From NCBI RefSeq assembly GCF_050574275.1, contig NZ_CP192260.1:248001-312000 (forward strand): a stretch of 64,000 bases of DNA. Reading direction: 5' to 3'. Positions 17,148 to 26,510 of this stretch are shown piece by piece. Below the pieces are notes generated by a model that was given only the letters and a program-made list of their open reading frames with translations, had not been told where the DNA came from and did no database searches. Source of the stretch: Virgibacillus_F flavescens (GTDB lineage Bacteria > Bacillota > Bacilli > Bacillales > Amphibacillaceae). How positions within the stretch are numbered: the first letter of the stretch is position 1; each line of letters starts with the position of its first letter. Made by a program: the position numbers and the translations under genes.

Positions 17148-20100
17148 TCACCATTCTTCTGTAACTCTAAATACCGCAACAACAGGTGTTGTTCCACTGA
17201 AAGTACCTATCACTAATGAAACAGGCTGCTCATCAGGTAGTTCAAAAGATAAAAGTGTGGCCGTAGATAAGTTCCTGCTTGGACCTTGAGCACCTGCACC
17301 AACTCCCTGATAAACTACTTGCCCTCCAGTGAGTGTTGTAGCTGTGTTATTAATTAATAGTGAAGTTTCAGAATCTGGAATAGCCGTATTCGCAGTTGGA
17401 AAGTTAGTAAAACTAGTATTCAATGTCCCTCCCACTTTAACTTGGAAATAAATATCAGAAGAAGTTACGATATCTAACCCCTCTAATACAACACTTACTG
17501 AGTTAGGCCTAGCAGAACTCGATGGAAAGATTGGCTTTCTCTGAAATGACAGGACAGGTACACCTGCTGTTCCTACAGTAACGGAACGTCGATCCGATGT
17601 TATACGAAAAGCAGGATTAAATTCACCTACAATGCTGTACTGCCTTCCACCTACAAAAATATTTCTCGCTTCAGCAACTCCGGTATTTTCAATTTGAGCT
17701 CGTATCGGTAAATTGGGATCTGTAAAACTCGTTTCTCCTGTTGGACGATAACGGTTAACAGTTACGACTTCCTGGGCAAGAGTAATCGGATTTTGGACCA
17801 CAACATTAAACTCAACCACACCGTACCCATACCACGTAAACGTAATTTGAAAAATGTTACCTAATGCTAAATCGAGTGTCAGTCCACTCGGACCCGTGCC
17901 ATCCAGAGGATCTATATTCCAAGCGGATTGAGGAATTACTTGATCCGTCCCAGCTCTTCTTACACCAATGAATATACCATCTGCTGCACTTTGCCCGTAA
18001 AAAGCACCATTCTGATCATCAAATAACCCCCATCGATATACTTGATTACCAGAAACTGCAGTTGGGATTCGAATTCCCAATCCTGCTTGAGCAGCATATC
18101 CAGGCATGTAACGCCCTCTCTCAACACTGTCCAGCGTAGCTGAATCTGTAGCTCCACCAGTAACACTTACTTGATATTCAACCGTAGTATTCGTAACAGT
18201 CCCACTACCTGTTGTTTCAACTTGATCTCGCAAATCCGACAACCCATAGACAGACGTTAATTCAACGATTGGAGTTCTAGCTGCTGTATTCAGTTCATTA
18301 AACTGAGAACTAACTTCAGGACCTACATTTTCAATGATTACTCCTTCACTTACAGGTCCGGTGGCTCCTGTGGCTCCAGTTGCCCCGGTTGCTCCTGTGA
18401 CTCCAGTAGATCCTGTTGCTCCGGTTACTCCCGTTGCTCCTGTGACTCCAGTAGATCCTGTGGCTCCGGTTACTCCCGTTGCTCCTGTGACTCCAGTTGG
18501 ACCAGTGGATCCTGTTGCTCCGGTTGCTCCGGTTACTCCTGTGGCTCCAGTAGATCCTGTTGCTCCAGTAGATCCGGTTGCTCCCGTGGCTCCTGTAGCT
18601 CCGGTTTCTCCGGTGGCTCCCGTTGCTCCTGTGGCTCCAGTAGATCCTGTTGCTCCGGTGGCTCCGGTTGATCCTGTGGCTCCGGTTGCTCCAGTTGCTC
18701 CTGTGGCTCCTGTTACTCCGGTTGCTCCAGTTGCTCCTGTGACTCCAGTTGGACCAGTGGATCCTGTTGCTCCGGTTGCTCCGGTTACTCCTGTGGCTCC
18801 AGTAGATCCTGTTGCTCCAGTAGATCCGGTTGCTCCCGTGGCTCCTGTAGCTCCGGTTTCTCCGGTGGCTCCCGTTGCTCCTGTGGCTCCAGTAGATCCT
18901 GTGACTCCGGTTGCTCCAGTTGCTCCTGTTGCTCCGGTTACTCCTGTGGCTCCAGTAGATCCTGTTGCTCCAGTAGATCCGGTTGCTCCCGTGGCTCCTG
19001 TAGCTCCGGTTTCTCCGGTGGCTCCAGTAGATCCTGTGACTCCGGTTGCTCCCGTTGCCCCTGTTGCTCCTGTTGCTCCTGTAGCTCCTGTAGCTCCGGT
19101 TACTCCTGTTGGACCAGTGGATCCTGTGGCTCCGGTTGCTCCCGTTGCCCCTGTGGCTCCTGTTACTCCGGTTGCTCCAGTTGCTCCTGTGACTCCAGTT
19201 GGACCAGTGGATCCTGTTGCTCCGGTTGCTCCGGTTACTCCTGTGGCTCCAGTAGATCCTGTTGCTCCCGTGGCTCCTGTAGCTCCGGTTTCTCCGGTGG
19301 CTCCAGTAGATCCTGTTGCTCCAGTAGATCCTGTGACTCCGGTTGCTCCCGTTGCCCCTGTTGCTCCTGTTGCTCCTGTTGCTCCGGTTACTCCTGTTGG
19401 ACCAGTGGATCCTGTGGCTCCGGTTGCTCCCGTTGCCCCTGTGGCTCCTGTTACTCCGGTTGCTCCAGTTGCTCCTGTGACTCCAGTTGGACCAGTGGAT
19501 CCTGTTGCTCCGGTTGCTCCGGTTACTCCTGTGGCTCCAGTAGATCCTGTTGCTCCAGTAGATCCGGTTGCTCCCGTGGCTCCTGTAGCTCCGGTTTCTC
19601 CGGTGGCTCCTGTTGATCCTGTGGCTCCTGTTGATCCTGTGGCTCCTGTTGCTCCAGTTGCTCCTGTGGCTCCTGTTGCCCCTGTTGCTCCTGTGACTCC
19701 GGTTGCTCCCGTTGCCCCTGTTGCTCCTGTTGCTCCTGTAGCTCCGGTTACTCCTGTTGGACCAGTGGATCCTGTGGCTCCGGTTGCTCCCGTTGCCCCT
19801 GTGGCTCCTGTTACTCCGGTTGCTCCTGTGACTCCAGTTGGACCAGTGGATCCTGTTGCTCCGGTTGCTCCTGTGGCTCCAGTAGATCCCGTGACTCCGG
19901 TTGGGCCAGTGGGTCCCGTAGGTCCGCCTGTTCCTTCTATTGATAATAAAGCTATATCATCTACTAGCGCAGGACTACTATTAGGCAAAGTTAACTTTTG
20001 AATAAGAACGACCGCAAATGCTGATCCCGGGGGAGCTAAAGATGTAGTTTGATATATTTCTAACCAGGTTCCTGGCGGAGGAAGTCTGTTTGCTTGTATA

Positions 20101-20396
20101 TTTGCCTCTAAACCTCTACTCAGAAGATTAAAATTTGAATCATAGTATTCCACTACAAGTAATATTTGTGGATTAGGATTACTATTTAACTTTGAAAGAG
20201 ATACTAACAATTCAAAGTTCAAACCTGGGTTCACACTAACCGTCTGGGATATAAAGGAGACTAAATCTGTCGACAATAAAGCACTAAAACTGCCAGAGTG
20301 ACTTGCTTGTGAAGTCACAGTAGCATTTAATCCCATCCATGGGGGTAATGATCCTGTTTCAAAACCACCGTTTAGTATTCTATTTTCAAATGTCAT
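17148..20396 (-). CDS. Collagen-like Thr-rich repeat surface protein
   Basis: A 1082-residue protein in three parts. Residues 1-155 are an N-terminal domain starting MTFENRILNGGFETGSLPPW, of the kind found ahead of repetitive regions in Bacillus surface proteins and resembling a carbohydrate-binding jelly roll. Residues about 156-686 are some 175 Gly-X-Thr triplets (GPT, GAT, GVT, GST, GET), a collagen-like stalk with dense Thr that could carry O-glycans as in BclA. Residues about 687-1082 are a globular C-terminal domain duplicated in the next gene. There is no classical signal peptide. The ATG start follows AAAGGATG. An exosporium or spore-coat location is inferred. Confidence 0.88.
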   Translation of the reverse strand: MTFENRILNGGFETGSLPPWMGLNATVTSQASHSGSFSALLSTDLVSFISQTVSVNPGLNFELLVSLSKLNSNPNPQILLVVEYYDSNFNLLSRGLEANIQANRLPPPGTWLEIYQTTSLAPPGSAFAVVLIQKLTLPNSSPALVDDIALLSIEGTGGPTGPTGPTGVTGSTGATGATGATGSTGPTGVTGATGVTGATGATGATGATGSTGPTGVTGATGATGATGATGATGVTGATGATGATGATGATGATGSTGATGSTGATGETGATGATGATGSTGATGSTGATGVTGATGATGSTGPTGVTGATGATGVTGATGATGATGATGSTGPTGVTGATGATGATGATGATGVTGSTGATGSTGATGETGATGATGATGSTGATGVTGATGATGSTGPTGVTGATGATGVTGATGATGATGATGSTGPTGVTGATGATGATGATGATGATGVTGSTGATGETGATGATGATGSTGATGSTGATGVTGATGATGATGVTGSTGATGATGATGETGATGATGATGSTGATGSTGATGVTGATGATGSTGPTGVTGATGATGVTGATGATGATGATGSTGATGATGSTGATGATGATGETGATGATGATGSTGATGSTGATGVTGATGATGSTGPTGVTGATGVTGATGSTGVTGATGVTGATGSTGVTGATGATGATGATGPVSEGVIIENVGPEVSSQFNELNTAARTPIVELTSVYGLSDLRDQVETTGSGTVTNTTVEYQVSVTGGATDSATLDSVERGRYMPGYAAQAGLGIRIPTAVSGNQVYRWGLFDDQNGAFYGQSAADGIFIGVRRAGTDQVIPQSAWNIDPLDGTGPSGLTLDLALGNIFQITFTWYGYGVVEFNVVVQNPITLAQEVVTVNRYRPTGETSFTDPNLPIRAQIENTGVAEARNIFVGGRQYSIVGEFNPAFRITSDRRSVTVGTAGVPVLSFQRKPIFPSSSARPNSVSVVLEGLDIVTSSDIYFQVKVGGTLNTSFTNFPTANTAIPDSETSLLINNTATTLTGGQVVYQGVGAGAQGPSRNLSTATLLSFELPDEQPVSLVIGTFSGTTPVVAVFRVTEEW
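18340..19930 (-). repeat. Tandem collagen-coding repeats
   Basis: Nested 9-bp (Gly-X-Thr) units make larger near-identical blocks; a block containing the GPTGVTGATGATG motif and a GETGATG motif recurs several times with little silent divergence. This points to recent expansion and likely length variation. The opposite strand is open throughout only because of the repeat's base composition. Confidence 0.9.
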
Positions 20397-20439
20397 AGAT
20401 TCACATCCTTTCTCTTAATTTCTTAAAAATACTTCTTAA

Positions 20440-20448
20440 TACATTATG
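20440..20448 (-). promoter_or_regulatory. Possible sigma-K -10 element
   Basis: CATAATGTA on the minus strand fits the sigma-K -10 pattern CATANNNTA, 44 bases upstream of the collagen-like gene. No convincing -35 AC is at the right distance, so support is weak. Confidence 0.25.
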
Positions 20449-20571
20449 TTCTTCAATGACTTAATCTTTTTTTTAGCATTTAAGTGCATTAACGACCACA
20501 TTAGTATTCTATGGTTCTCGATGATAATTGCTTATACAAATATCAAATTTGGACCATTACATTAAAACATT

Positions 20572-20606
20572 AAAAAAGCAACGCACCATACGCTGTGCGT
20601 TGCTTT
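20572..20606 (-). terminator. Terminator after the short collagen-like gene
   Basis: AAAGCAACGCAC pairs with GTGCGTTGCTTT around an 8-base loop; on the minus strand it is followed by six T. Confidence 0.92.
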
Positions 20607-20611
20607 ACTTC

Positions 20612-21286
20612 CTAATTTAATCCGATTACATTTAACGCTCTTGTATTTACAGTTGCTGTTAATATGTTTGTTCCCGTTACAGTTAATCGAATCTCATAAG
20701 TGTGTGGACCAACACCTGGCGTATCAACCCAAGTTAAATTTGGAACATCACTATACAAACGTACAATTCCCGCTGGTTTATCTCCTTCGTCATTTTCTGT
20801 GACAGTGGCTAAAACTATTCCATCCCTATACAAAGAATATTCTATAGCAAACTGAAAAGTACTAGACAAACCTACTATAATATCTATTTCTGCTACCGAA
20901 TCTATTTTCACTGACTGGTCTTCCTCAGTATTCACAGCTACTGTCAACACAGAAGTTTCAACCCCAACTGGTAACACCATAGCAACTTCAGATTGGTCAA
21001 ACCCAAAAAAATCTACTCCGCCGGCTGGGCCTGTTGCTCCAGTTGGACCTGTTGTGCCTGTTGCTCCTGCTGGACCCGTTGGACCTGTTGCCCCTATTGA
21101 ACCTGTAGCACCGGTCGCTCCTGCTGGACCCGTTGGACCTGTTGCCCCTATTGAACCTGTAGCACCGGTCGCTCCTGCTGGACCCATTGGACCTGTTGGA
21201 CCGCGTCTTGCAGGAGGGCATTTATATTTTTTTTGTTTCGAAACTGGATAAATAGGACAACAACCAGAGTACTTAGTTATTTTCAA
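20612..21286 (-). CDS. Short collagen-like surface protein
   Basis: A 224-residue protein. The N-terminus is short and Cys-containing (YSGCCPIYP ... KCPPARR), followed by about 22 Gly-X-Y triplets (29-93; GPTGPAGATGATGSIGATG pattern repeated) and a beta-rich C-terminal domain of about 130 residues (FGFDQSEVAMVLPVG onward). No signal peptide or sortase motif is seen. The organisation resembles small exosporium collagen-like proteins. The start is TTG at 21286, set by GGGGGTGAT upstream. It has its own terminator, so it is transcribed apart from the larger collagen gene. Confidence 0.82.
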   Translation of the reverse strand: MKITKYSGCCPIYPVSKQKKYKCPPARRGPTGPMGPAGATGATGSIGATGPTGPAGATGATGSIGATGPTGPAGATGTTGPTGATGPAGGVDFFGFDQSEVAMVLPVGVETSVLTVAVNTEEDQSVKIDSVAEIDIIVGLSSTFQFAIEYSLYRDGIVLATVTENDEGDKPAGIVRLYSDVPNLTWVDTPGVGPHTYEIRLTVTGTNILTATVNTRALNVIGLN

Positions 21287-21413
21287 AATTAATCACCCCC
21301 ATTACTACTATCTCAAGTTATGCAAAAAAAAATAAACCTGATTGGACTTTTCCAACGATTCGCATCTAAAATCCATATATTAGTAGATATAAATTAATTC
21401 TCTATTACTAATA

Positions 21414-22109
21414 TTATTTCATAGGCTTCGAAGGGTTTCCTACGACTATTTCTCTAGCAGGTACATTTTTCGTAACTACTGCTCCTGCTCCAACTACTGC
21501 ACTCTCCCCGACTACAATTGAAGGAAGTAAGGTAGCATTATTTCCAATTTTTGCTCCTTTTTTAATGATTGGTCCTTGATGTAGAAAGTTCCCCATTCCC
21601 ATATACTTATCATTGGAAGAAGAAAAACATGGCCCGATAAATACATCATCTTCTATAATCATATCTGCTGTAATATAAGAACCCGTTTGAATTACGACGT
21701 TGCTGCCTATGGTAGTATTATTTTCAATAATCGCGTTCCTGCCTATAATACTGGAATTACCGATCGATACATGCTCTCTTATGCTGGCCAGGTCTCCGAT
21801 AAAAACCCCTGGACTTATGGATACACCTCTATAAATCACACAATTACTCCCAATCGTTACATCCTTTTCGATAACTAAAGGCGACAAAGTGGATCTAGGT
21901 TTTCTTGCCATCTTTGCATTACTGCTTGGCGATCTTCCTAGTGAGGTCAAATCGTTAATGTGCACATTTTTACCTATAATCGTGTCTTTCTTAATAACTA
22001 CATTATGTCCGATAACCACATCGTCCCCAATGGTTACATTTTCTTCTATTACAACATTTTTACCGAACAGCACATTTTTACCTACTTTTACTTTTTGATT
22101 ATTCATCAA
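21414..22109 (-). CDS. Left-handed beta-helix N-acetyltransferase (WbpD/WlbB-like)
   Basis: A 231-residue protein made almost wholly of hexapeptide repeats ([IV]GxNVx), with the loop LGRSPSSNAKMARKPRSTLS and a C-terminal REIVVGNPSKPMK ending typical of sugar O/N-acetyltransferases. Family members WbpD/WlbB acetylate the 3-amino group of UDP-GlcNAc3NA. Its start is one base beyond the stop of the oxidoreductase gene, so they are translated together. With the neighbouring aminotransferase and oxidoreductase this gives a 2,3-diacetamido sugar pathway (inference). Confidence 0.85.
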   Translation of the reverse strand: MMNNQKVKVGKNVLFGKNVVIEENVTIGDDVVIGHNVVIKKDTIIGKNVHINDLTSLGRSPSSNAKMARKPRSTLSPLVIEKDVTIGSNCVIYRGVSISPGVFIGDLASIREHVSIGNSSIIGRNAIIENNTTIGSNVVIQTGSYITADMIIEDDVFIGPCFSSSNDKYMGMGNFLHQGPIIKKGAKIGNNATLLPSIVVGESAVVGAGAVVTKNVPAREIVVGNPSKPMK

Positions 22110-22110
22110 T

Positions 22111-23187
22111 TTATTCCTTTCTGCCAGAGATGTATTTCATTTCTTTTGTAGAAAAGCTCAATAATGGCAGTTTGACAGGCAGCTTATTGTTATGTGACCG
22201 ATACAAAGCAAAAATAACTTCCAATGCCCTCTTCCCTTCTGATGCATCCATAACTAATACGGTATTGGTTAAAATAGAATCTATAAAATTCTGGTACATT
22301 AAAAATTGTTCATCTTTTTTATTACATGCTTCCTTGAGCTCATGTACAAGCTGCTCTTCACCTTCTATATAACAATGCTCAAGCTTATCAAATCCAGTAC
22401 CACAGAGAATGATCGTCCCTTTTTCAAAATAAAGGGACAGATAATAACCTTGGTTTGCCGGCTTCGTAATTGTGTTTACCTCAATCGTACCCTTTGCTTT
22501 ATTCGAAAAATGGATGATACCTGCTGCGACATCCTCAATTTCCTTTAAATCATTGTTTCTAGCAATTTCTCCATATACAGTATCCACTTCCCCTAATAAC
22601 CATACGAGCAGATCAACTAAGTGGATACCTTGATTGACAAGCATTCCTCCATCTTGCTCCCAGCTCCCTCTCCATGCAGCTGATTTATAATAATCTTGGG
22701 AACGATTGATTCTAGCAGTCACAGTCCCCAGGTACGGTTCTCCAAGCATGCCGTTTTCCACAAGACTTTTTAACTTCAAGAAAATGGGACGATACCTTAG
22801 TTGATGACACACCAGCACTTTTCTTTGCTTTAAACGTGCTAATTTTATTATTTCATCGGCATCCTTGATAGAAAGTGCCAATGGTTTTTCAACGATCACA
22901 TGTTTACGTTCAAGTAGAGCTTGTTTGGCAATTTTTGCATGCAGACTTGATATCACCGTTATTATAATTACATCTATGTCTGGGTCATGGAGCAGGTACT
23001 GATAATCTCCGTATTGTTTGACAGAAGCGCCGCCCGAAATGTTTTTCTGATAGAATGAGGCGGTTTCTTCCATTCTGCCTTTCTGCACGTCACTCACAGC
23101 ATGTAATTCCATGTTTTCCAGCCTGATTATGGTTTCTACATGTTTCTTAGAAATATAACCGCATCCGATCATTCCTGCCTTCAACAT
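22111..23187 (-). CDS. Gfo/Idh/MocA-family oxidoreductase (WlbA/WbpB-like)
   Basis: A 358-residue NAD-dependent sugar oxidoreductase. The Rossmann motif GMIGCGYISKKH is at the N-terminus, the EKPLALS motif (catalytic Lys) at about 99, and an INRSQDYYKSAAWRGSWEQDGGMLVNQGIHLVDLL stretch, here cited in part, marks the C-terminal domain. WlbA-type members oxidise C3 of UDP-GlcNAcA before transamination. It overlaps the aminotransferase gene by 7 bases and abuts the acetyltransferase, in the order expected of a dedicated pathway. Confidence 0.87.
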   Translation of the reverse strand: MLKAGMIGCGYISKKHVETIIRLENMELHAVSDVQKGRMEETASFYQKNISGGASVKQYGDYQYLLHDPDIDVIIITVISSLHAKIAKQALLERKHVIVEKPLALSIKDADEIIKLARLKQRKVLVCHQLRYRPIFLKLKSLVENGMLGEPYLGTVTARINRSQDYYKSAAWRGSWEQDGGMLVNQGIHLVDLLVWLLGEVDTVYGEIARNNDLKEIEDVAAGIIHFSNKAKGTIEVNTITKPANQGYYLSLYFEKGTIILCGTGFDKLEHCYIEGEEQLVHELKEACNKKDEQFLMYQNFIDSILTNTVLVMDASEGKRALEVIFALYRSHNNKLPVKLPLLSFSTKEMKYISGRKE

Positions 23188-24293
23188 TGCAACATACCCT
23201 CGCTTTCACGTAACGCCGTAATGACCTCATCCTGATCTGCCATACCGAGAAGAGGAAATAACGGTATTGCAAAAAGTTCTTTTGAGAGCTGTTCAGCAAT
23301 AGGAAAGTCACCCACTTTATAACCTAAGTTATGATAAGCACCCTGGAGATGAAGACAGCAAGGATAGTAAATTCCTGTTTGTATTTTTTTCTTTTGGAGG
23401 AATTCAATGATTTGCTTTCGAAATGGAGATTTAATACAAAATAGATGATAGACATGGAGGCAGTCTTTAGCCGTTTTTGGCAGTTTCATATGTTTAATCC
23501 CTTGAAGTTTATAATGGTAGCGTTCTCCTAAAGCGATTCTTTGTTTATTCCATTGGTCAATGTGGCGCAACCCCACCAGCAAAATGGCCGCATGCAGCTC
23601 ATCCAGCCGACTGTTATACCCAATGTGCTGATGATGATATTTTTTTATACTGCCGTGTACCCTCAAGGTCTTAAGCTTCTGGCTTAATTTGGAATCAGAT
23701 GTGGTAATAATTCCCCCATCACCTAAGGTACCGAGGTTCTTTGTCGGAAAAAATGAGAAACAACCAACGTCTCCTAAGCTGCCTGCTGGTTTTCCTTTAT
23801 ACGTTGAACCAAACGCCTGACAAGCGTCTTCAATTACAAGTAAGCCATGCTCACGAGCTATGCGATTGATTGCATCCATTTCAGCACACTGTCCAAACAG
23901 GTGCACAGGAATAATAGCTTTCGTAGAAGACGTTATCTTTTCTTTAATTTTATTTGGACATATCGTATATGTCTGAGAATCGATATCTGCAAATACAGGT
24001 TTTGCACCTACTCGGGAAATTGCTTCAGCTGTAGAAAAAAAAGTGAATGGAGTGGTAATAACTTCATCTCCCTCACCGATATCAAAAGCGTCAAGCGTAA
24101 GTATTAATGCGTCTGTACCATTTGCCACTGCAATTGCACTTGCCACTTCTAATTTTTGTGCAACTGTTTCCTCTAACTGGTTTACGTTCGGACCAAGAAT
24201 ATATTGACCGCTTCGCAGAACCTTTCTCATTTCATCCATTAGCTCCGCTTCGATCATTTCGTATTGTTTTTTTAAATTTATTAACGGAATCAT
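23181..24293 (-). CDS. DegT/DnrJ/EryC1/StrS sugar aminotransferase (WbpE-like)
   Basis: A 370-residue PLP-dependent nucleotide-sugar aminotransferase. The family features are PLINLKKQYE at the start, ANGTDAL, PVHLFGQ, EDACQAFG, and the PLP lysine in SFFPTKNLG (Lys 185). WbpE-type members aminate the 3-keto group of UDP-GlcNAcA. The ATG start has an AAGGGAG site. First gene of the three-gene sugar operon, divergent from the nucleotide-sugar dehydrogenase. Confidence 0.9.
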   Translation of the reverse strand: MIPLINLKKQYEMIEAELMDEMRKVLRSGQYILGPNVNQLEETVAQKLEVASAIAVANGTDALILTLDAFDIGEGDEVITTPFTFFSTAEAISRVGAKPVFADIDSQTYTICPNKIKEKITSSTKAIIPVHLFGQCAEMDAINRIAREHGLLVIEDACQAFGSTYKGKPAGSLGDVGCFSFFPTKNLGTLGDGGIITTSDSKLSQKLKTLRVHGSIKKYHHQHIGYNSRLDELHAAILLVGLRHIDQWNKQRIALGERYHYKLQGIKHMKLPKTAKDCLHVYHLFCIKSPFRKQIIEFLQKKKIQTGIYYPCCLHLQGAYHNLGYKVGDFPIAEQLSKELFAIPLFPLLGMADQDEVITALRESEGMLQC

Positions 24294-24453
24294 TGTAAAA
24301 CTCCCTTACCTATATTCAATCCATACTGTATTAATTTATTTTGAATACGCCAAACTGTTCCACTTTTTTATGTCAAAGCAGTGGTTCTTGTAACCCCTTT
24401 AATTGCATGGCATATAAAAAAAGTACATCCGTATTTATGAAGGGAACTAAAAT

Positions 24454-25758
24454 ATGTCACGCTTGAACAAAAAGAAAGATACTTACGAATTAAATCAAGT
24501 TATCGGAGTAGTTGGACTTGGTTATGTAGGACTGCCTGTAGCAATAGCGTTTTCTATGGAATTCAACGTCATTGGTTATGATAGTAATGAAGATAGAATC
24601 AGTTCCTTAACTCAATACCATGACTATACGCACGAAATATCTGAAGAACTGCTAAGAGAATCTCAGATTACGTTTACATCGAATGAACAAGAGCTGAGCA
24701 GCTGCACCTTCATTATAGTGGCAGTTCCTACACCAATCTCTGCCAACCATGAGCCGGACCTCTCTTACTTAAATAATGCCTCAACAGTTATAGGGAAAAA
24801 CCTTGCCCCTGGTACAATAGTTGTATATGAATCAACTGTTTTCCCTGGAGCTACAGAAGAGGTGTGTATTCCGATTCTTGAGAGTGAATCAGGATTAAAA
24901 GCAGGATCTGACTTTTACGTGGGGTATTCTCCAGAAAGGATTAACCCCAGCGATAAAGAGAACACATTTCAAACGATTAATAAATTAGTAGCTGCTCAAG
25001 ATGAGAAAACGTTAGACAGAATCCATGCGCTGTACCAACGTGTGATTACTGCCAAAGTATATAAAGCAGCTTCGATTAAGGTTGCCGAGGCATCTAAAAT
25101 TATAGAGAATACACAACGCGATATTAATATCGCATTTATGAACGAGATCTCTGTCATATTCGATAAGTTGGGGATCAATACGCATGAAGCAATCAACGCC
25201 GCTTCGACAAAATGGAATTTTACCCCCTATTATCCCGGTCTGGTCGGTGGCCATTGTATAGGAGTAGATCCCTACTATTTAATTCATAAATCGAAATCTG
25301 TTGGATATACCCCGAAACTCCTTGAATCAGCAAGGGAGATAAATGATTACATGCCTGAATATATTGTGAAGACTTTGTTAGAAAAAATTAAGATTCAAAA
25401 AAAGAATATAAAAGGTCTCTCCGTTACTGTTCTAGGAATTACATTTAAACAAAATATTCCTGACACCAGAAATTCTAAAGCTATTGAAATAGTAGAGAAA
25501 TTAAAGAAATTGAGTATAGACGTCCAGGTTTGTGATCCCCATGTCGACCATCAACACTTTAAAGGTGAGTTATGCGATTTACACCAATTAAAGAAATCGG
25601 ATGTATTGATTTTAGCTGTACCTCATAAATGTTTCACCAGCCTGCCGGTAAGTACTTTTCAAAGTTTATTAAAGAAAGACAATGGAATCATTATAGATAT
25701 TAAAGGTGTCTTAAACAAAGATGAGCTTGGAGAGGACATTATCTTGTGGAACCTTTAA
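24454..25758 (+). CDS. UDP-N-acetylhexosamine 6-dehydrogenase (WbpA/TviB family)
   Basis: A 434-residue NAD-dependent nucleotide-sugar dehydrogenase. It has the Rossmann motif GVVGLGYVGLPVA, the VPTPI motif, the YSPERINPSD stretch typical of the UDP-GlcNAc/GalNAc (VipA/WbpA) branch, and the catalytic Cys in GGHCIGVDPYY. It oxidises C6 of a UDP-N-acetylhexosamine to the uronic acid. It is divergent from the three-gene operon that would further convert the product. The exact hexosamine is inferred from family and context. Confidence 0.88.
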   Translation: MSRLNKKKDTYELNQVIGVVGLGYVGLPVAIAFSMEFNVIGYDSNEDRISSLTQYHDYTHEISEELLRESQITFTSNEQELSSCTFIIVAVPTPISANHEPDLSYLNNASTVIGKNLAPGTIVVYESTVFPGATEEVCIPILESESGLKAGSDFYVGYSPERINPSDKENTFQTINKLVAAQDEKTLDRIHALYQRVITAKVYKAASIKVAEASKIIENTQRDINIAFMNEISVIFDKLGINTHEAINAASTKWNFTPYYPGLVGGHCIGVDPYYLIHKSKSVGYTPKLLESAREINDYMPEYIVKTLLEKIKIQKKNIKGLSVTVLGITFKQNIPDTRNSKAIEIVEKLKKLSIDVQVCDPHVDHQHFKGELCDLHQLKKSDVLILAVPHKCFTSLPVSTFQSLLKKDNGIIIDIKGVLNKDELGEDIILWNL

Positions 25759-25939
25759 GTGAACAGGTCTCCTATTTTTAAGCCCGTTCAGTGCTTTCTA
25801 AATCGCTAAAACTACTAGATTTCCCCATTTATTCTTGGTAGAATAGTTATTAGAAAAATTAACCAATTCAAAATCCAGCTTTTATTTTTTCGCAGCCAAC
25901 CGGTTAAGAAAAGAAAATTGCTGACAGAAAGGGGATTTT

Positions 25940-26422
25940 ATGAAGAAATTCGTTTGTTTTCTTGTTGGCATAATTGTGGTTCTTTCCGCCTGCACAGAAA
26001 CCGATTCAGAGAGCGAATACACCATAGAGGAAGCACAAAAAAACGGGGATGTCATTGTGGAGCACCGGGTTGATAATTTTGACCAAATCACTCAGGGAGC
26101 ACTTGATATCGAAAATATTGAGAAAATGACAACACTGCTTGAAAAAGCGGAGAACGGAGAAGCGTACACGGTAGACGTTTCGATTTTTAATCCGGATGGT
26201 AGCCATTATAAGAACACGTTTAAAACCGATGGAGAAATGATTACATTTGAGAATAACTATGGCGAATATAAGCAAGCACCAAAGGGAACCTTCTCTTGTC
26301 AATATATTATGAAGCGTGGCCCGATGATTTATGTGAGTCAGTGTGAATCGGAGGAAGGAAAAGAACACTCTACTTTGCTTGGGTTTATTGGTAAGGAGGA
26401 AGCTTTTAAGGAAGCAGAGTAA
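25940..26422 (+). CDS. Putative lipoprotein, DUF4362-like
   Basis: A 160-residue protein with a lipoprotein signal (VVLSAC lipobox) and a small globular domain of about 130 residues starting at EEAQKNGDVIVEHRVDNFDQ, which looks like the DUF4362 family of Bacillus lipoproteins. Function is unknown. ATG start with an AAAGGGG site; it stands alone and is followed by a terminator. Confidence 0.78.
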   Translation: MKKFVCFLVGIIVVLSACTETDSESEYTIEEAQKNGDVIVEHRVDNFDQITQGALDIENIEKMTTLLEKAENGEAYTVDVSIFNPDGSHYKNTFKTDGEMITFENNYGEYKQAPKGTFSCQYIMKRGPMIYVSQCESEEGKEHSTLLGFIGKEEAFKEAE

Positions 26423-26446
26423 TCTCAACAGTTCATACGATTCAAG

Positions 26447-26510
26447 AGAAAAATCCGAGCGGCATCGAATTGAAACCAAAACATTCGATAAATCGTTCGG
26501 ATTTTTCTTT
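26447..26510 (+). terminator. Terminator after DUF4362-like gene
   Basis: GAAAAATCCGAGCG ... CGTTCGGATTTTTC with an inner ATCGAAT/ATTCGAT stem and terminal T-run. The rest of the 26423-26772 gap holds only a small inverted repeat TCCCAC/GTGGGA (26693-26712) upstream of the next gene, possibly an operator. Confidence 0.82.

Noticed and set aside
18340..19930. Repeat array that could be mistaken for CRISPR
   Set aside because: The units are 9-bp coding repeats in frame with no unique spacers.
18334..20001. A 555-codon plus-strand frame of Pro-Val-Ala-Pro repeats
   Set aside because: It is the complement of the collagen Gly-X-Thr repeat; its openness follows from the repeat's composition and it has no SD.
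21300..21420. Possible sigma-K promoter for the short collagen-like gene (CATAACTTG)
   Set aside because: Only a partial -10 match and no -35 at the right distance.
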